Shown: positions 30,592 through 38,754 of the stretch, in pieces
Layout of the letters: every line of letters starts with the position of its first letter
Position numbering within the stretch: position 1 is the first letter of the stretch
Source: Pseudooceanicola endophyticus
GTDB lineage: Bacteria; Pseudomonadota; Alphaproteobacteria; Rhodobacterales; Rhodobacteraceae
NCBI RefSeq assembly: GCF_018760365.1
Contig: NZ_JAHIAB010000010.1
Span: 172,685 to 236,684, forward strand
DNA: 64,000 bases
Direction of reading: 5' to 3'
Notes under the pieces: generated by a model
What the model saw: only the letters and a program-made list of their open reading frames with translations
What the model was told of the DNA's origin: nothing
Database searches by the model: none
Position numbers and translations under genes: made by a program

Positions 30592-32387
30592 GCGCCGCGC
30601 CCGGGACCGACGCAGGGATCGACGCAAGGCCCGTGGACGGCGCCGTCTACGACCTGATCATCGTCGGCTCGGGCGCGGGCGGCCTGGCCACGGCGGTGAC
30701 CGCCGCGCATCTGGGCCTGAATGTCGCGGTGCTGGAGAAGGCGCCGGTGCTGGGCGGCACGACCGCCTGGTCGGGCGGCTGGCTCTGGGTGCCGCGCAAC
30801 CCGCTGGCCACCGAGGCCGGGATCGAAGAGCCCGCCGAGGCCCCGATGACCTATCTGCGCGCGCTGATGGGCAATCGGGCGGGCGATCCGCAGATCCGCC
30901 GCTATCTTGAGACCGGGCCCGAGATGATCCGCTTCTTTCGCGATCACACGGCCCTGGCCTTCGTCGATGGCAACCGGGTGCCCGATTTCAACGATCTGCC
31001 GGGGGCGGCGCCGGGTGGGCGTTCGGTCTGTGCCGCGCCTTTCGACGGGCGCCGGTTGGGCCCCTGGATCGACCGGCTGCGCCCGCCGCTCGACATCATC
31101 TCGCTTGCGGGGATGGGCATTGCCTCGGGCGCGGACATGAAGCATTTCTTCGCGGCATTGCGGCGCCCGGGATCGACGCTTTACGTCGCCCGGCGGCTTG
31201 CGCGCCATGGCTGGGACCTGCTGCGCCATCGCCGCTCCATGCAGCTGGTGAACGGCAATGCGCTGGTGGCGGCGCTGATGCGCTCGGCGCTGGACCGGGG
31301 CGTGGCGCTGTTCGCCGATGCGCCGGTCACCGCTCTGCGGCAGGAGGGCGGCGCCATCACCGGGGTCACGCTGGCCTCGGGTGCCACGCTTTCGGCGCGC
31401 CGGGGCGTCGTGCTGGCAACCGGGGGCTTTCCCCATGATCCCGGGCTGCAACGGCGCCTCTTCGCCCCCGAGGCCGGGCCGCTGCACCATTCCGCCGCCC
31501 CCCGCGACAACAGCGGCGACGGGCTGCGGCTGGCCGAGGCCCTGGGCGCCCAGATCCGCGACGATCTGAGCGATGCCGCTGCCTGGGCGCCGGTGTCGCG
31601 CGTGCCCGACGGGCGCGGCGGCTGGCAGAACTTTCCCCATCTGATCGACCGGGCAAAACCCGGGATCATCGCCGTGCGCGGGCGCGGCGAGCGCTTCACC
31701 AACGAGGCCGACAGCTATCACCGGTTCATGCGCGCGCTCTTTGCCGCCACGCCCGACGGGGTGGCGCCGGAAGCCTGGCTGATCGCCGACCACCGCGCGC
31801 AGCGTCGCTGGGGCCTGGGCTGGGCACGCCCCGCCCCCTTCCCGCTGGGCCGCTACCGGCGCAACGGCTACCTCAAGAGCGGGCGCACGCTGCGCGCGCT
31901 TGCCCATGCCTGCAACCTCGATCCCGCGACGCTTGAGGCCACCGTGGCGCGTTTCAACGCCGCCGCCCTCGCCGGAGAGGACCCCGATTTCGGGCGCGGC
32001 GCCTCGGCCTACAACCGGGTGCAGGGCGATGCCGATCACCGGCCCAACCCCGCCCTTGGCGCGCTGACGCAGGGGCCGTTCCATGCGGTGCGCATCCTGC
32101 CCGGCAGCCTTGGCACCTTCGCGGGCCTTGATGCCGACGAATATGCCCGGGTCCGCGATGGCGCGGGCCGGCCGATCCCCGGCCTGTTCGCCGCCGGCAA
32201 TGACCTAAGTTCGATCTTCGCCGGCCAGTATCCCAGCGGGGGCATCACCCTCGGGCCGGCGATGACCTTCGGCTACATCGCCGCCCGGGTCGCCGCCGGG
32301 CAGCTGGCCCCCGCAACCGACACGCCGACAACCGACACCGCAAAGACCGAATCCCCCGTCTACGGAGACCCCCATGCCGCTTTTTGA
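30588..32387 (+). CDS. FAD-dependent dehydrogenase, fumarate reductase/KstD-like (second in module 1)
   Basis: A 599-aa flavoprotein starting inside the iclR stop (ATGA). It has the FAD site IVGSGAGGLATAVTAAHLGL (about 24-43), then LGGTTAWSGGWLWVPRNPLA (about 59-78), and the C-terminal GGITLGPAMTFGYIAARVAA. It closely resembles the product of 45838-47526: the same GWxWxPRN, GGRSVxAxPxDxR and RGxxAYxRxQGDxxxxPNPxLxPI segments are visible in both. Likely a soluble ring-acid dehydrogenase. It overlaps the NIPSNAP gene by 14 bp. Confidence 0.85.
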   Translation: MSAAPGTDAGIDARPVDGAVYDLIIVGSGAGGLATAVTAAHLGLNVAVLEKAPVLGGTTAWSGGWLWVPRNPLATEAGIEEPAEAPMTYLRALMGNRAGDPQIRRYLETGPEMIRFFRDHTALAFVDGNRVPDFNDLPGAAPGGRSVCAAPFDGRRLGPWIDRLRPPLDIISLAGMGIASGADMKHFFAALRRPGSTLYVARRLARHGWDLLRHRRSMQLVNGNALVAALMRSALDRGVALFADAPVTALRQEGGAITGVTLASGATLSARRGVVLATGGFPHDPGLQRRLFAPEAGPLHHSAAPRDNSGDGLRLAEALGAQIRDDLSDAAAWAPVSRVPDGRGGWQNFPHLIDRAKPGIIAVRGRGERFTNEADSYHRFMRALFAATPDGVAPEAWLIADHRAQRRWGLGWARPAPFPLGRYRRNGYLKSGRTLRALAHACNLDPATLEATVARFNAAALAGEDPDFGRGASAYNRVQGDADHRPNPALGALTQGPFHAVRILPGSLGTFAGLDADEYARVRDGAGRPIPGLFAAGNDLSSIFAGQYPSGGITLGPAMTFGYIAARVAAGQLAPATDTPTTDTAKTESPVYGDPHAAF

Positions 32388-32991
32388 CATCGTCACCCTG
32401 AAAACCCAGATGATGGCCACGCCCAAGCTGGCGCCGGGCCTGCAGGACTGGCTGGCCGCCCCCGAGGCGCGCGGCACGCTGGTCGGCGCCTGGGCCCCCG
32501 ACATCGGCACGCTGAACGACGTGCTGCTGCTGCGCCAGTACGACACCGCCGAGGACCTGATCGCCGAGCGCACCCGCACGCACCTGTCAGACACCCCCTT
32601 CGGCTGCATGGAGCACCTGCGCGGCTGGACCTCCGACAGCTACCTGCCGCTCGATTTCACCCTGCCGGTGGTGCCCGGCAGCTACGGCAAGGTCTACGAG
32701 ATCCGCACCTACCATACCAAGATGAACGGCATGGCCCCCACCATCGAGAAATGGCGCGAGGCGGTGCCGAAACGGACCGGGTATTCGCCGCTTTCGATCG
32801 CGATGTATTCCCTCGACGGGCCGACGCGCTTCACCCAGATCTGGCCCTACGACAGCGCCAACCACCGCGCCGAGACCCGCGCCAGCACCGTGGCCGACGG
32901 GATCTGGCCGCCCAAGGGCGGTCCCGACTGGCTCTCTCCCGAGATGAGCTCGACCCTGGCGGTGCCGCTGCCCTTCTCTCCGCTGAAGTGA
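32374..32991 (+). CDS. NIPSNAP family protein, two-domain
   Basis: A 205-aa protein with two ferredoxin-like NIPSNAP halves: an N-terminal one (about 1-100, including LVGAWAPDIGTLNDVLLLRQ) and a C-terminal one (about 105-205, including VYEIRTYHTKMNGMAPTIEK and RFTQIWPYDS). NIPSNAP proteins resemble dimeric alpha-beta-barrel proteins and are often found in aromatic and steroid catabolic clusters, where they may be monooxygenases, isomerases or carriers. It is encoded between a flavoprotein and a TIM-barrel protein, so a step on the same substrate is likely. Confidence 0.85.
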   Translation: MPLFDIVTLKTQMMATPKLAPGLQDWLAAPEARGTLVGAWAPDIGTLNDVLLLRQYDTAEDLIAERTRTHLSDTPFGCMEHLRGWTSDSYLPLDFTLPVVPGSYGKVYEIRTYHTKMNGMAPTIEKWREAVPKRTGYSPLSIAMYSLDGPTRFTQIWPYDSANHRAETRASTVADGIWPPKGGPDWLSPEMSSTLAVPLPFSPLK

Positions 32992-32998
32992 GGGCATC

Positions 32999-33817
32999 AT
33001 GGGCTATCGCTATTCCCTGGCCTTCCTGACCACCGCCGAACTTTCGCCCCCCGAGGCCGTCCACGTGGCGGCCGAGGCGGGCTATGACATGGTGGGGCTG
33101 CGGCTGCTGCCGGCGGGCACCGACGGGCCCTATCCGCTGCTGAGCGACCCGACCGTGCTGAAGCAGACCCAGGCGGCGCTGGCCGAAACCGGCGTGGCCC
33201 TGGCCGATATCGAGATCATCCGGATCACCCCCGATTTCGATCCGCAGGCCACCCTGCCCTTCCTGGAACGCGGCGCGGCGCTTGGGGCGCGCAACATCCT
33301 GACGGCGGGCTACGATCCCGACATGGCCCGGATGAGTGACAGCTACGGCGCCTTCTGCGACCTGGCGCAGGCCCATGGCATGACCGCCGACCTGGAGTTC
33401 ATGCCCTGGACCAGCATCCCCGACGTGCGCACCGCCGCCGCCCAGATGCGGGCGGTGAACCACCCGGCAGCCGGGGTTCTGGTGGATGCGCTGCATGTCC
33501 AGCGCTCCGACAGCCCGATCGATGAGATTGCGGCACTCAATCCCGCCTGGATCCATTATGCGCAGCTTTGCGACGGGCCGGGCAACTTCGATCCAGCCCC
33601 CGAGGCGCTGATCGCCACCGCACGCGGCAAGCGGCTGATGCCCGGGGATGGCGACGTGGATTTCACCGCCCTGCTCTCTGCCCTGCCCCGCGACATCGTG
33701 CTGAGCGTCGAGGTCGCCCAGACCGCGCGCATGGGCGTCGTCCCGGCGCTGGAGCGCGCCCACGAAGCCATCGCCAAGGCCCGCGCCGTGGTCGAGGCCG
33801 CCGGCCTGCCCGCCTGA
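32999..33817 (+). CDS. TIM-barrel sugar-phosphate isomerase/epimerase-like protein (module 1)
   Basis: A 272-aa protein of the AP-endonuclease-2 superfamily that also contains IolE, hydroxypyruvate isomerase and QuiC. Four likely metal ligands can be placed by comparison with QuiC: Glu in DLEFMPWTS (about residue 133), Asp in GVLVDALH (about 162), Gln in HYAQLCDGP (about 187) and Glu in LSVEVAQT (about 236). The same quartet in QuiC dehydrates 3-dehydroshikimate, so a lyase or epimerase role on a ring acid is plausible. It is the last gene of the plus-strand operon with IclR and is followed by a strong terminator. Paralogue at 47523-48332. Confidence 0.82.
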   Translation: MGYRYSLAFLTTAELSPPEAVHVAAEAGYDMVGLRLLPAGTDGPYPLLSDPTVLKQTQAALAETGVALADIEIIRITPDFDPQATLPFLERGAALGARNILTAGYDPDMARMSDSYGAFCDLAQAHGMTADLEFMPWTSIPDVRTAAAQMRAVNHPAAGVLVDALHVQRSDSPIDEIAALNPAWIHYAQLCDGPGNFDPAPEALIATARGKRLMPGDGDVDFTALLSALPRDIVLSVEVAQTARMGVVPALERAHEAIAKARAVVEAAGLPA

Positions 33818-33844
33818 CCCTGCCTGCCCGAGCTGAACCAGGCT

Positions 33845-33877
33845 GATCCGCCCGCGTCCCCCCGGCGCGGGCGGATC
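33845..33877. terminator. Bidirectional terminator
   Basis: GATCCGCCCGCG-N9-CGCGGGCGGATC, a 12-bp perfect GC-rich stem followed by GTTTC. It lies between the convergent TIM-barrel and marR genes and can serve both. Confidence 0.75.
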
Positions 33878-33880
33878 GTT

Positions 33881-34339
33881 TCAGTGTTCCGTTGGCCCGC
33901 AACCCAGCTGGGCCGCGCGACCCTCGTCCAGATTGCCGATCAGCGCGTAGAGCACCCGGATCGTGACCTCCAGGTCCGCCTCCGCGATGCCCTTCAGCGC
34001 CGTCTCTCCGATTTTGTCCATGCGCTCGCGGGTCAGCGCGATCAGTGCCGCGCCGGCCTCGGTCAGGTGCACCTGCTTGGCGCGGCTGTCGCTGGGATCG
34101 GCGTGCCGGGTCACCAGCCCGCGGCTTTCCAGCCGTTCCGCCGCATCGCTGATCGTCATCGCCTTGGCCGTCATCATCGTTGCCAGCTCGCTCTGGGTGC
34201 GCGGGCCCTTGGCCGACACGATCCCCAGGATGCGCCACTGGGTGATGGTCAGATGGTGGTCACGGGATTCACACTCGAAGACTCGTTTCAGCAACAGCGC
34301 CGCCTCGTGCAGCGGCAGTGCCAGCCTCTTCATCTCCAT
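33881..34339 (-). CDS. MarR-family regulator
   Basis: A 152-aa winged-helix protein with TQWRILGIVSAKGPRTQSEL (about 33-52) and the recognition region MTISDAAERLESRGLVTRHA, followed by the wing DPSDSRAKQVHLTEAG (D-x-R motif). MarR proteins typically repress efflux operons and are released by phenolic or aromatic acids. It is divergent from the EmrA-EmrB-OMF operon, with two 11-bp direct repeats in the intergenic region that may be its operator. Confidence 0.9.
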   Translation of the reverse strand: MEMKRLALPLHEAALLLKRVFECESRDHHLTITQWRILGIVSAKGPRTQSELATMMTAKAMTISDAAERLESRGLVTRHADPSDSRAKQVHLTEAGAALIALTRERMDKIGETALKGIAEADLEVTIRVLYALIGNLDEGRAAQLGCGPTEH

Positions 34340-34355
34340 TGCGTGACCTCATCTT

Positions 34356-34378
34356 GCCAAGTTATACGCCACCTTATA
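34356..34378. promoter_or_regulatory. Tandem direct repeats, possible MarR operator
   Basis: GCCAAGTTATA and GCCACCTTATA (9 of 11 bases identical) lie 12 bp apart, immediately upstream of the marR start codon. One-turn spacing suggests a protein binding on one face of the DNA, which would control marR and perhaps the divergent efflux operon. Confidence 0.45.
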
Positions 34379-34511
34379 TTAAGCCTCCGTAAGAAAGAGA
34401 AGAGACTCTCCCGGCCAGACCGGCAGAAAGTGCAATTCGGACCGAACGCCCTCCCTCCCCCTCCCTCACCGCCAGCACAGTGCCGCGGCACGACAAGGAC
34501 GAAGTGACCAG

Positions 34512-35609
34512 ATGAGCGACCAGACCCAGACTCCCTCCGAAGCGGCCCCTGCCGCCGCGCCCCGCAAGAGCAGCCGGGGCAAGGTCATCCTGCTTGTGAT
34601 CCTGATCGCCGCACTCGCCGCAGGCGGCTGGTGGGGCTATTCCTGGTGGACCGAGGGGCGTTTCCTCGAAAGCACCGATGATGCCTATATCCAGGCCGAC
34701 CAGGTCGAGGTCTCGCCCAAGGTGACGGGCTATGTCGATCAGGTGCTTGTGCAGGACAATGCCGATGTGAAGGCCGGCGACGTTCTGGTGAAGATCGACG
34801 CCTCGGACTACCAGGCGGCGCTGGAACAGGCCCAGGCGCAGAAGACCAGCGCCGAGGCCGATCTGGTGCGCTCCCAGGCTGAACATGACCGTTCCGAAAC
34901 CATGGTCGATCAGGCCGAGGCGCAGGTCGAAAGCGCCCAGTCCAAGGCCGATTTCGCGCAAAGCCAGGTGGATCGCTACGCGCCGCTGGTCAAGACCGGC
35001 GCCGCCACTGCCGAACAGATGGCCCAGATGACCTCCACCCGGGACGAGAGCGCGGCCCAGGTGAAGGTGGCGCAGACCCAGCTTGCCTCGTCCAAGGCCG
35101 CCGTCGCCACCGCCGAGGCCGCCATCGGTCAGGCCAAGGCCGGCGTCGTGCAGGCCGAGGCGCAGCTGCGCCGCGCCCAGCTTGACATCGACCACACCAC
35201 GGTGCGCGCGGCCATCGACGGCAAGATCGGCGACCGCAGCGTGCAGAAGGGCCAGCTGGTGCAGAACGGCACCCAGCTGATGACCATCGTGCCGATGACC
35301 GATCTCTACCTGGCCGCCAACTTCAAGGAGACCCAGCTGGCCGACATGAAGGTCGGCCAGGACGTGACGCTTGAGGTCGACGCCCTGCCCGGCCAGGAGC
35401 TGCACGGCAAGATCGAGAGCTTCTCTCCGGGCACCGGCGCGCGCTTCGCGCTGCTGGGCTCGCAGAACGCCACCGGCAACTTCACCAAGATCGTGCAGCG
35501 GGTGCCGGTGCGCATCAGCATCAAGACCTCGCCCGAGGTCATGGCCCGCCTGATCCCCGGCATGTCCGTGACCGCCACGGTCGACACCCGCACGGGCGAC
35601 GCGCAATGA
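34512..35609 (+). CDS. emrA: EmrA/HlyD-type periplasmic adaptor of an efflux pump
   Basis: A 365-aa membrane fusion protein. One N-terminal membrane helix, VILLVILIAALAAGGWWGYS (about 28-47), is followed by the lipoyl half-motif YIQADQVEVSPKVTGYVDQV (about 60-79), a long alpha-hairpin of Ala/Gln/Glu repeats (about 100-230) and the second lipoyl half and beta barrel. It connects the inner-membrane pump EmrB with the outer-membrane channel. The gene ends in an ATGA overlap with emrB. Confidence 0.92.
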   Translation: MSDQTQTPSEAAPAAAPRKSSRGKVILLVILIAALAAGGWWGYSWWTEGRFLESTDDAYIQADQVEVSPKVTGYVDQVLVQDNADVKAGDVLVKIDASDYQAALEQAQAQKTSAEADLVRSQAEHDRSETMVDQAEAQVESAQSKADFAQSQVDRYAPLVKTGAATAEQMAQMTSTRDESAAQVKVAQTQLASSKAAVATAEAAIGQAKAGVVQAEAQLRRAQLDIDHTTVRAAIDGKIGDRSVQKGQLVQNGTQLMTIVPMTDLYLAANFKETQLADMKVGQDVTLEVDALPGQELHGKIESFSPGTGARFALLGSQNATGNFTKIVQRVPVRISIKTSPEVMARLIPGMSVTATVDTRTGDAQ

Positions 35610-37177
35610 GCGATGTGGCACAGGCCCCCTCGGGGCGGCGCCAGTGGAAACCCGGAGAGAAGGCCGACGGCTCTGACTGGCTGACGGTCTTCGCGGGGAC
35701 GCTGGGCGCGCTGATGGCGACGCTCGACATCTCGATCACCAACTCGGCGCTGCCGACGATCCAGGGGGCGATCGGCGCCTCCTCGACCGAAGCGACGTGG
35801 ATTTCCACCGCCTATCTGGTGCCCGAGATCATCATGATCCCGCTCACCGGCTGGTTCACCCGGATGCTGGGGCTGCGCACCTTCCTGCTGATCATGACGG
35901 TGCTCTTCGTCGTCTTCTCGATGATGTGCGGGATCTCGGACACGCTGGGCAGCATGATCGTCGGGCGGATCGGCCAGGGCTTTACCGGCGGGGCGATGAT
36001 CCCCACGGCGATGACCATCGTCTCGACCCGACTGCCGCCGGCGCAACGCCCGGTGGGCATGGCGCTGTTCGGCTTCACCGCCGTCATGGGCCCGGTGCTG
36101 GGCCCGCTGCTGGGCGGCTGGCTGACCGAGGCGGTCAGCTGGCACTACGCCTTCTTCATCAACCTGCCGGTCGGCATCTTCCTGACCGGGCTGCTGTTCG
36201 TCGGCATGAAGCACACCCCGGCGCGCCTTCAGGTCCTGAAAGAGGCCGACTGGCTGGGCATCATCGGCATGTCGGTGGGGCTGGGCTGCCTGACCGTGGT
36301 GCTGGAGGAAGGCCAGCGCGAAAACTGGTTCCAGAGCGAAACGATCGTGCTGCTGTCGGTGCTGACCGCCATCGGGATCTTCCTGCTGCTGGTGGGCCAG
36401 GTCTACGCCAGGCGCCCGGTGATCGACCTCTCGATCCTGCTGCAACGCGAATTCGGCTCGGTCTTCATCATGGCCCTGCTGCTGGGCGCGGCGCTGTACG
36501 GCATGGCCTACATGATCCCGCAGTTCCTCGCCTCGATCGCCGATTACAATTCGCTGCAATCGGGGATCATCGTGCTGATCTCGGGCCTGCCGACGCTGGC
36601 AATGATGCCCTTCATCCCGATCCTGGTGAAAACCATCGACCTGCGCGGCGCGGTGATCTTCGGCTTCTGCATGTATGCGCTCAGCTGCTGGGTGGACACC
36701 GAGCTGACGGCCAATGCCACGGGCGCCGATTTCTACCTGTCGCAGGTGCTGCGGGGCCTTGGCCAGGGCTTCTCCATGCTGTTCCTCAATCAGGCGGCCA
36801 GCTCCTCGGTTCCCGATGAGAAGGCCGAGGATGCCTCGGGCCTGTTCAACGCGGCGCGGAACCTGGGCGGCTCCATCGGGCTGGCGATGATCGCCACGCT
36901 TCAGGCCCGCCGCAGCGCCTTCCACGGCGAACGCCTGAGCGAGCAGATCACCACCAATTCGCCGCAGGTGCAGCATCTGCTGGACCAGTATTCCGGCACG
37001 CCCCAGGGCACCGAAAGCGTGCTGAGCTACCTGTCGCAGCTGATCCATGTGCAGGCGCTGGTGATGACCTACAACGACATCTTCTACCTCTATGCCCTCG
37101 CGCTGATCGTGGTCATGCCGCTGGCGCTGATCCTTCGCCCCCTGCCCAAGGGGCAGGCTCCTTCCGCAACGCACTGA
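35606..37177 (+). CDS. emrB: EmrB-type DHA2 family (14-TMS) drug/H+ antiporter
   Basis: A 523-aa transporter of the major facilitator superfamily with 14 hydrophobic segments. Family motifs are LDISITNSALPTIQGAIGAS (about 33-52, motif D1), TWISTAYLVPEIIMIPLTGW (about 57-76) and the G-x-x-x-GPxxGG motif C (GPVLGPLLGGWLTE, about 162-175). Members expel hydrophobic or aromatic compounds. With the MarR gene and the location between two ring-acid modules, protection against aromatic acid stress is likely. Confidence 0.93.
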   Translation: MSDVAQAPSGRRQWKPGEKADGSDWLTVFAGTLGALMATLDISITNSALPTIQGAIGASSTEATWISTAYLVPEIIMIPLTGWFTRMLGLRTFLLIMTVLFVVFSMMCGISDTLGSMIVGRIGQGFTGGAMIPTAMTIVSTRLPPAQRPVGMALFGFTAVMGPVLGPLLGGWLTEAVSWHYAFFINLPVGIFLTGLLFVGMKHTPARLQVLKEADWLGIIGMSVGLGCLTVVLEEGQRENWFQSETIVLLSVLTAIGIFLLLVGQVYARRPVIDLSILLQREFGSVFIMALLLGAALYGMAYMIPQFLASIADYNSLQSGIIVLISGLPTLAMMPFIPILVKTIDLRGAVIFGFCMYALSCWVDTELTANATGADFYLSQVLRGLGQGFSMLFLNQAASSSVPDEKAEDASGLFNAARNLGGSIGLAMIATLQARRSAFHGERLSEQITTNSPQVQHLLDQYSGTPQGTESVLSYLSQLIHVQALVMTYNDIFYLYALALIVVMPLALILRPLPKGQAPSATH

Positions 37178-37192
37178 AACGGGGCAGTTCCC

Positions 37193-38695
37193 ATGCGCAC
37201 CAGATCCCTTCTTCTTCTCTCTGCCCTTCCGCTGCTGGCCGCCTGCACCGTCGGCCCGGATTATGCCGGCCCGCCCGACGTGGCCCCCAAGGCCGAGGCC
37301 GCGAAGGCCTTCCACAACGCCGGCCAGGGCGTCACCGGCTACTACCCGGCAGCGCAGTGGTGGAGCGGCTTCCACGATGCCGAAATGACCCGCCTGATCG
37401 GACTGGCCCTGCAATCCAGCCCCGACGTAGAGGTCGCCCGCGCCAAGATCCGCGCCGCCGACAGCCAGTTCACCAACACCCGCAAGAAGCTGCTGCCGCA
37501 GGGCTCGGCCAGTGTCGGGGTAACCCATGCGCGGCTTGGGCTGGGGGATACCTCGGGGCTGACGCAGACCCTGCGCGATGCCTCGGGCGATGACAGCGCC
37601 AGCGTGCCCAGCGTCTACAACACCGACATCTACAACGACATGTTCACCGCCACCTGGGAATTCGACCCCGCCGGCGGCAACACCCGCAAGCTGCGCGGCG
37701 CCCGCGCCAAGGCCGAGGCCGCCGCCGCCCAGTATGCCGATGCCCAGGTCCAGCTTTCCGCCGAGGTGGCGCGCGCCTATGTCAGCCTGCGCGCCGCGCA
37801 GGAGCAGCTCTCGATCTCGCGCCGCTCGATCGACCTGCAAAAGCGCACCCTGTCGCTGACCCAGCAGCAGGTCGATCAGGGCACGGCCTCGGACCTGTCG
37901 CTGGCGCGTCTGCAAACCCAGCTGGCCAGCACCGAGGCCGACCTGCCGATGATGCAGGCCCAGGTGAAGGACCTCTCGGCGCAGATCGCCGCGCTTTGCG
38001 GGCTGGAGCCCGGCACGCTCGACAAGGAGCTGTCGCGCGCGGGGCGCATCCCCTCTCCGCCCCGGGTCGTCAATGTCGGCAAGCCCGCCGACATGCTGCG
38101 CCGCCGCCCCGACATCCGCATCGCCGAGCGCGACCTGGCCGCCAGCAACGAGCAGATCGGCCAGACCATCGCCAGCTTCTTCCCCAAGATCAGCTTCATG
38201 GGGATCGCCACCGCCGGCTCCACCGATGCCAATGCCCTGCTGCGCACGGATTCGATCTCGATCCTCGGGGGGCCGTCGCTCAGCTGGAATTTCCTGGCGC
38301 TGCCGCAGAAGCAATCCGCCGTGGCCGGTGCCACCGCCCAGTTCGATGCCTCCGAGGCGCAGTATCGCAAGGCCGTGCTGGGCGCGCTTCAGGATGCCGA
38401 AAGTAGCCTCGCCCAGTTCGAGGGGCGCCGCGCCAATGTCGCCAAGCTGGCCGAGGCAAGCGCCGCCGCCACCAAGGCCTCGGACCTGTCGCAGACGCTG
38501 AACCAGGCCGGCACGCTCTCGGTCATCGACATGCTCGATATCCAGCGCCAGGAGCTTCAGACCCAGCTGGCGCTGGCGCAGGGGCGTGCGCAGCTTTCGA
38601 CCGCCTTCATCGCGCTGCAAAAAAGCCTTGGGCTGGGCTGGACGGCACCGCCCGCGCCGCAGACCGGGCCGCAGCAGGTCGCCGCCAAGAGCTGA
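37193..38695 (+). CDS. NodT-type outer-membrane efflux lipoprotein
   Basis: A 500-aa TolC-like protein. The signal peptide has a lipobox LLAAC (Cys17), then TVGPDYAGPP, the typical beginning of the NodT/OprM family. Two OEP repeats (about 60-250 and 280-480) hold the coiled-coil helices (for example AEAAAAQYADAQVQLSAEVA and RRRPDIRIAERDLAASNEQI). It forms the outer-membrane channel of the EmrAB pump; the gene begins 15 bp after emrB. Confidence 0.92.
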   Translation: MRTRSLLLLSALPLLAACTVGPDYAGPPDVAPKAEAAKAFHNAGQGVTGYYPAAQWWSGFHDAEMTRLIGLALQSSPDVEVARAKIRAADSQFTNTRKKLLPQGSASVGVTHARLGLGDTSGLTQTLRDASGDDSASVPSVYNTDIYNDMFTATWEFDPAGGNTRKLRGARAKAEAAAAQYADAQVQLSAEVARAYVSLRAAQEQLSISRRSIDLQKRTLSLTQQQVDQGTASDLSLARLQTQLASTEADLPMMQAQVKDLSAQIAALCGLEPGTLDKELSRAGRIPSPPRVVNVGKPADMLRRRPDIRIAERDLAASNEQIGQTIASFFPKISFMGIATAGSTDANALLRTDSISILGGPSLSWNFLALPQKQSAVAGATAQFDASEAQYRKAVLGALQDAESSLAQFEGRRANVAKLAEASAAATKASDLSQTLNQAGTLSVIDMLDIQRQELQTQLALAQGRAQLSTAFIALQKSLGLGWTAPPAPQTGPQQVAAKS

Positions 38696-38703
38696 GCAAA
38701 CGA

Positions 38704-38733
38704 AAACGCCCCCGGATCGCTCCGGGGGCGTTT
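38704..38733 (+). terminator. Strong intrinsic terminator after the efflux operon
   Basis: AAACGCCCCCGGA-TCGC-TCCGGGGGCGTTT, a 13-bp perfect stem with a four-base loop followed by CGCTTTT. It lies between the convergent efflux operon and the quiC-like gene, so it probably works in both directions. Confidence 0.88.
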
Positions 38734-38754
38734 CGCTTTTCCAAGAAGCGCCGA

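Noticed and set aside
35306..38620. A minus-strand open frame of over 1100 codons opposite the efflux operon
   Set aside because: It is the antisense of emrA/emrB/nodT in a high-GC genome, with His/Arg/Gln-rich low-complexity translation and no domain.
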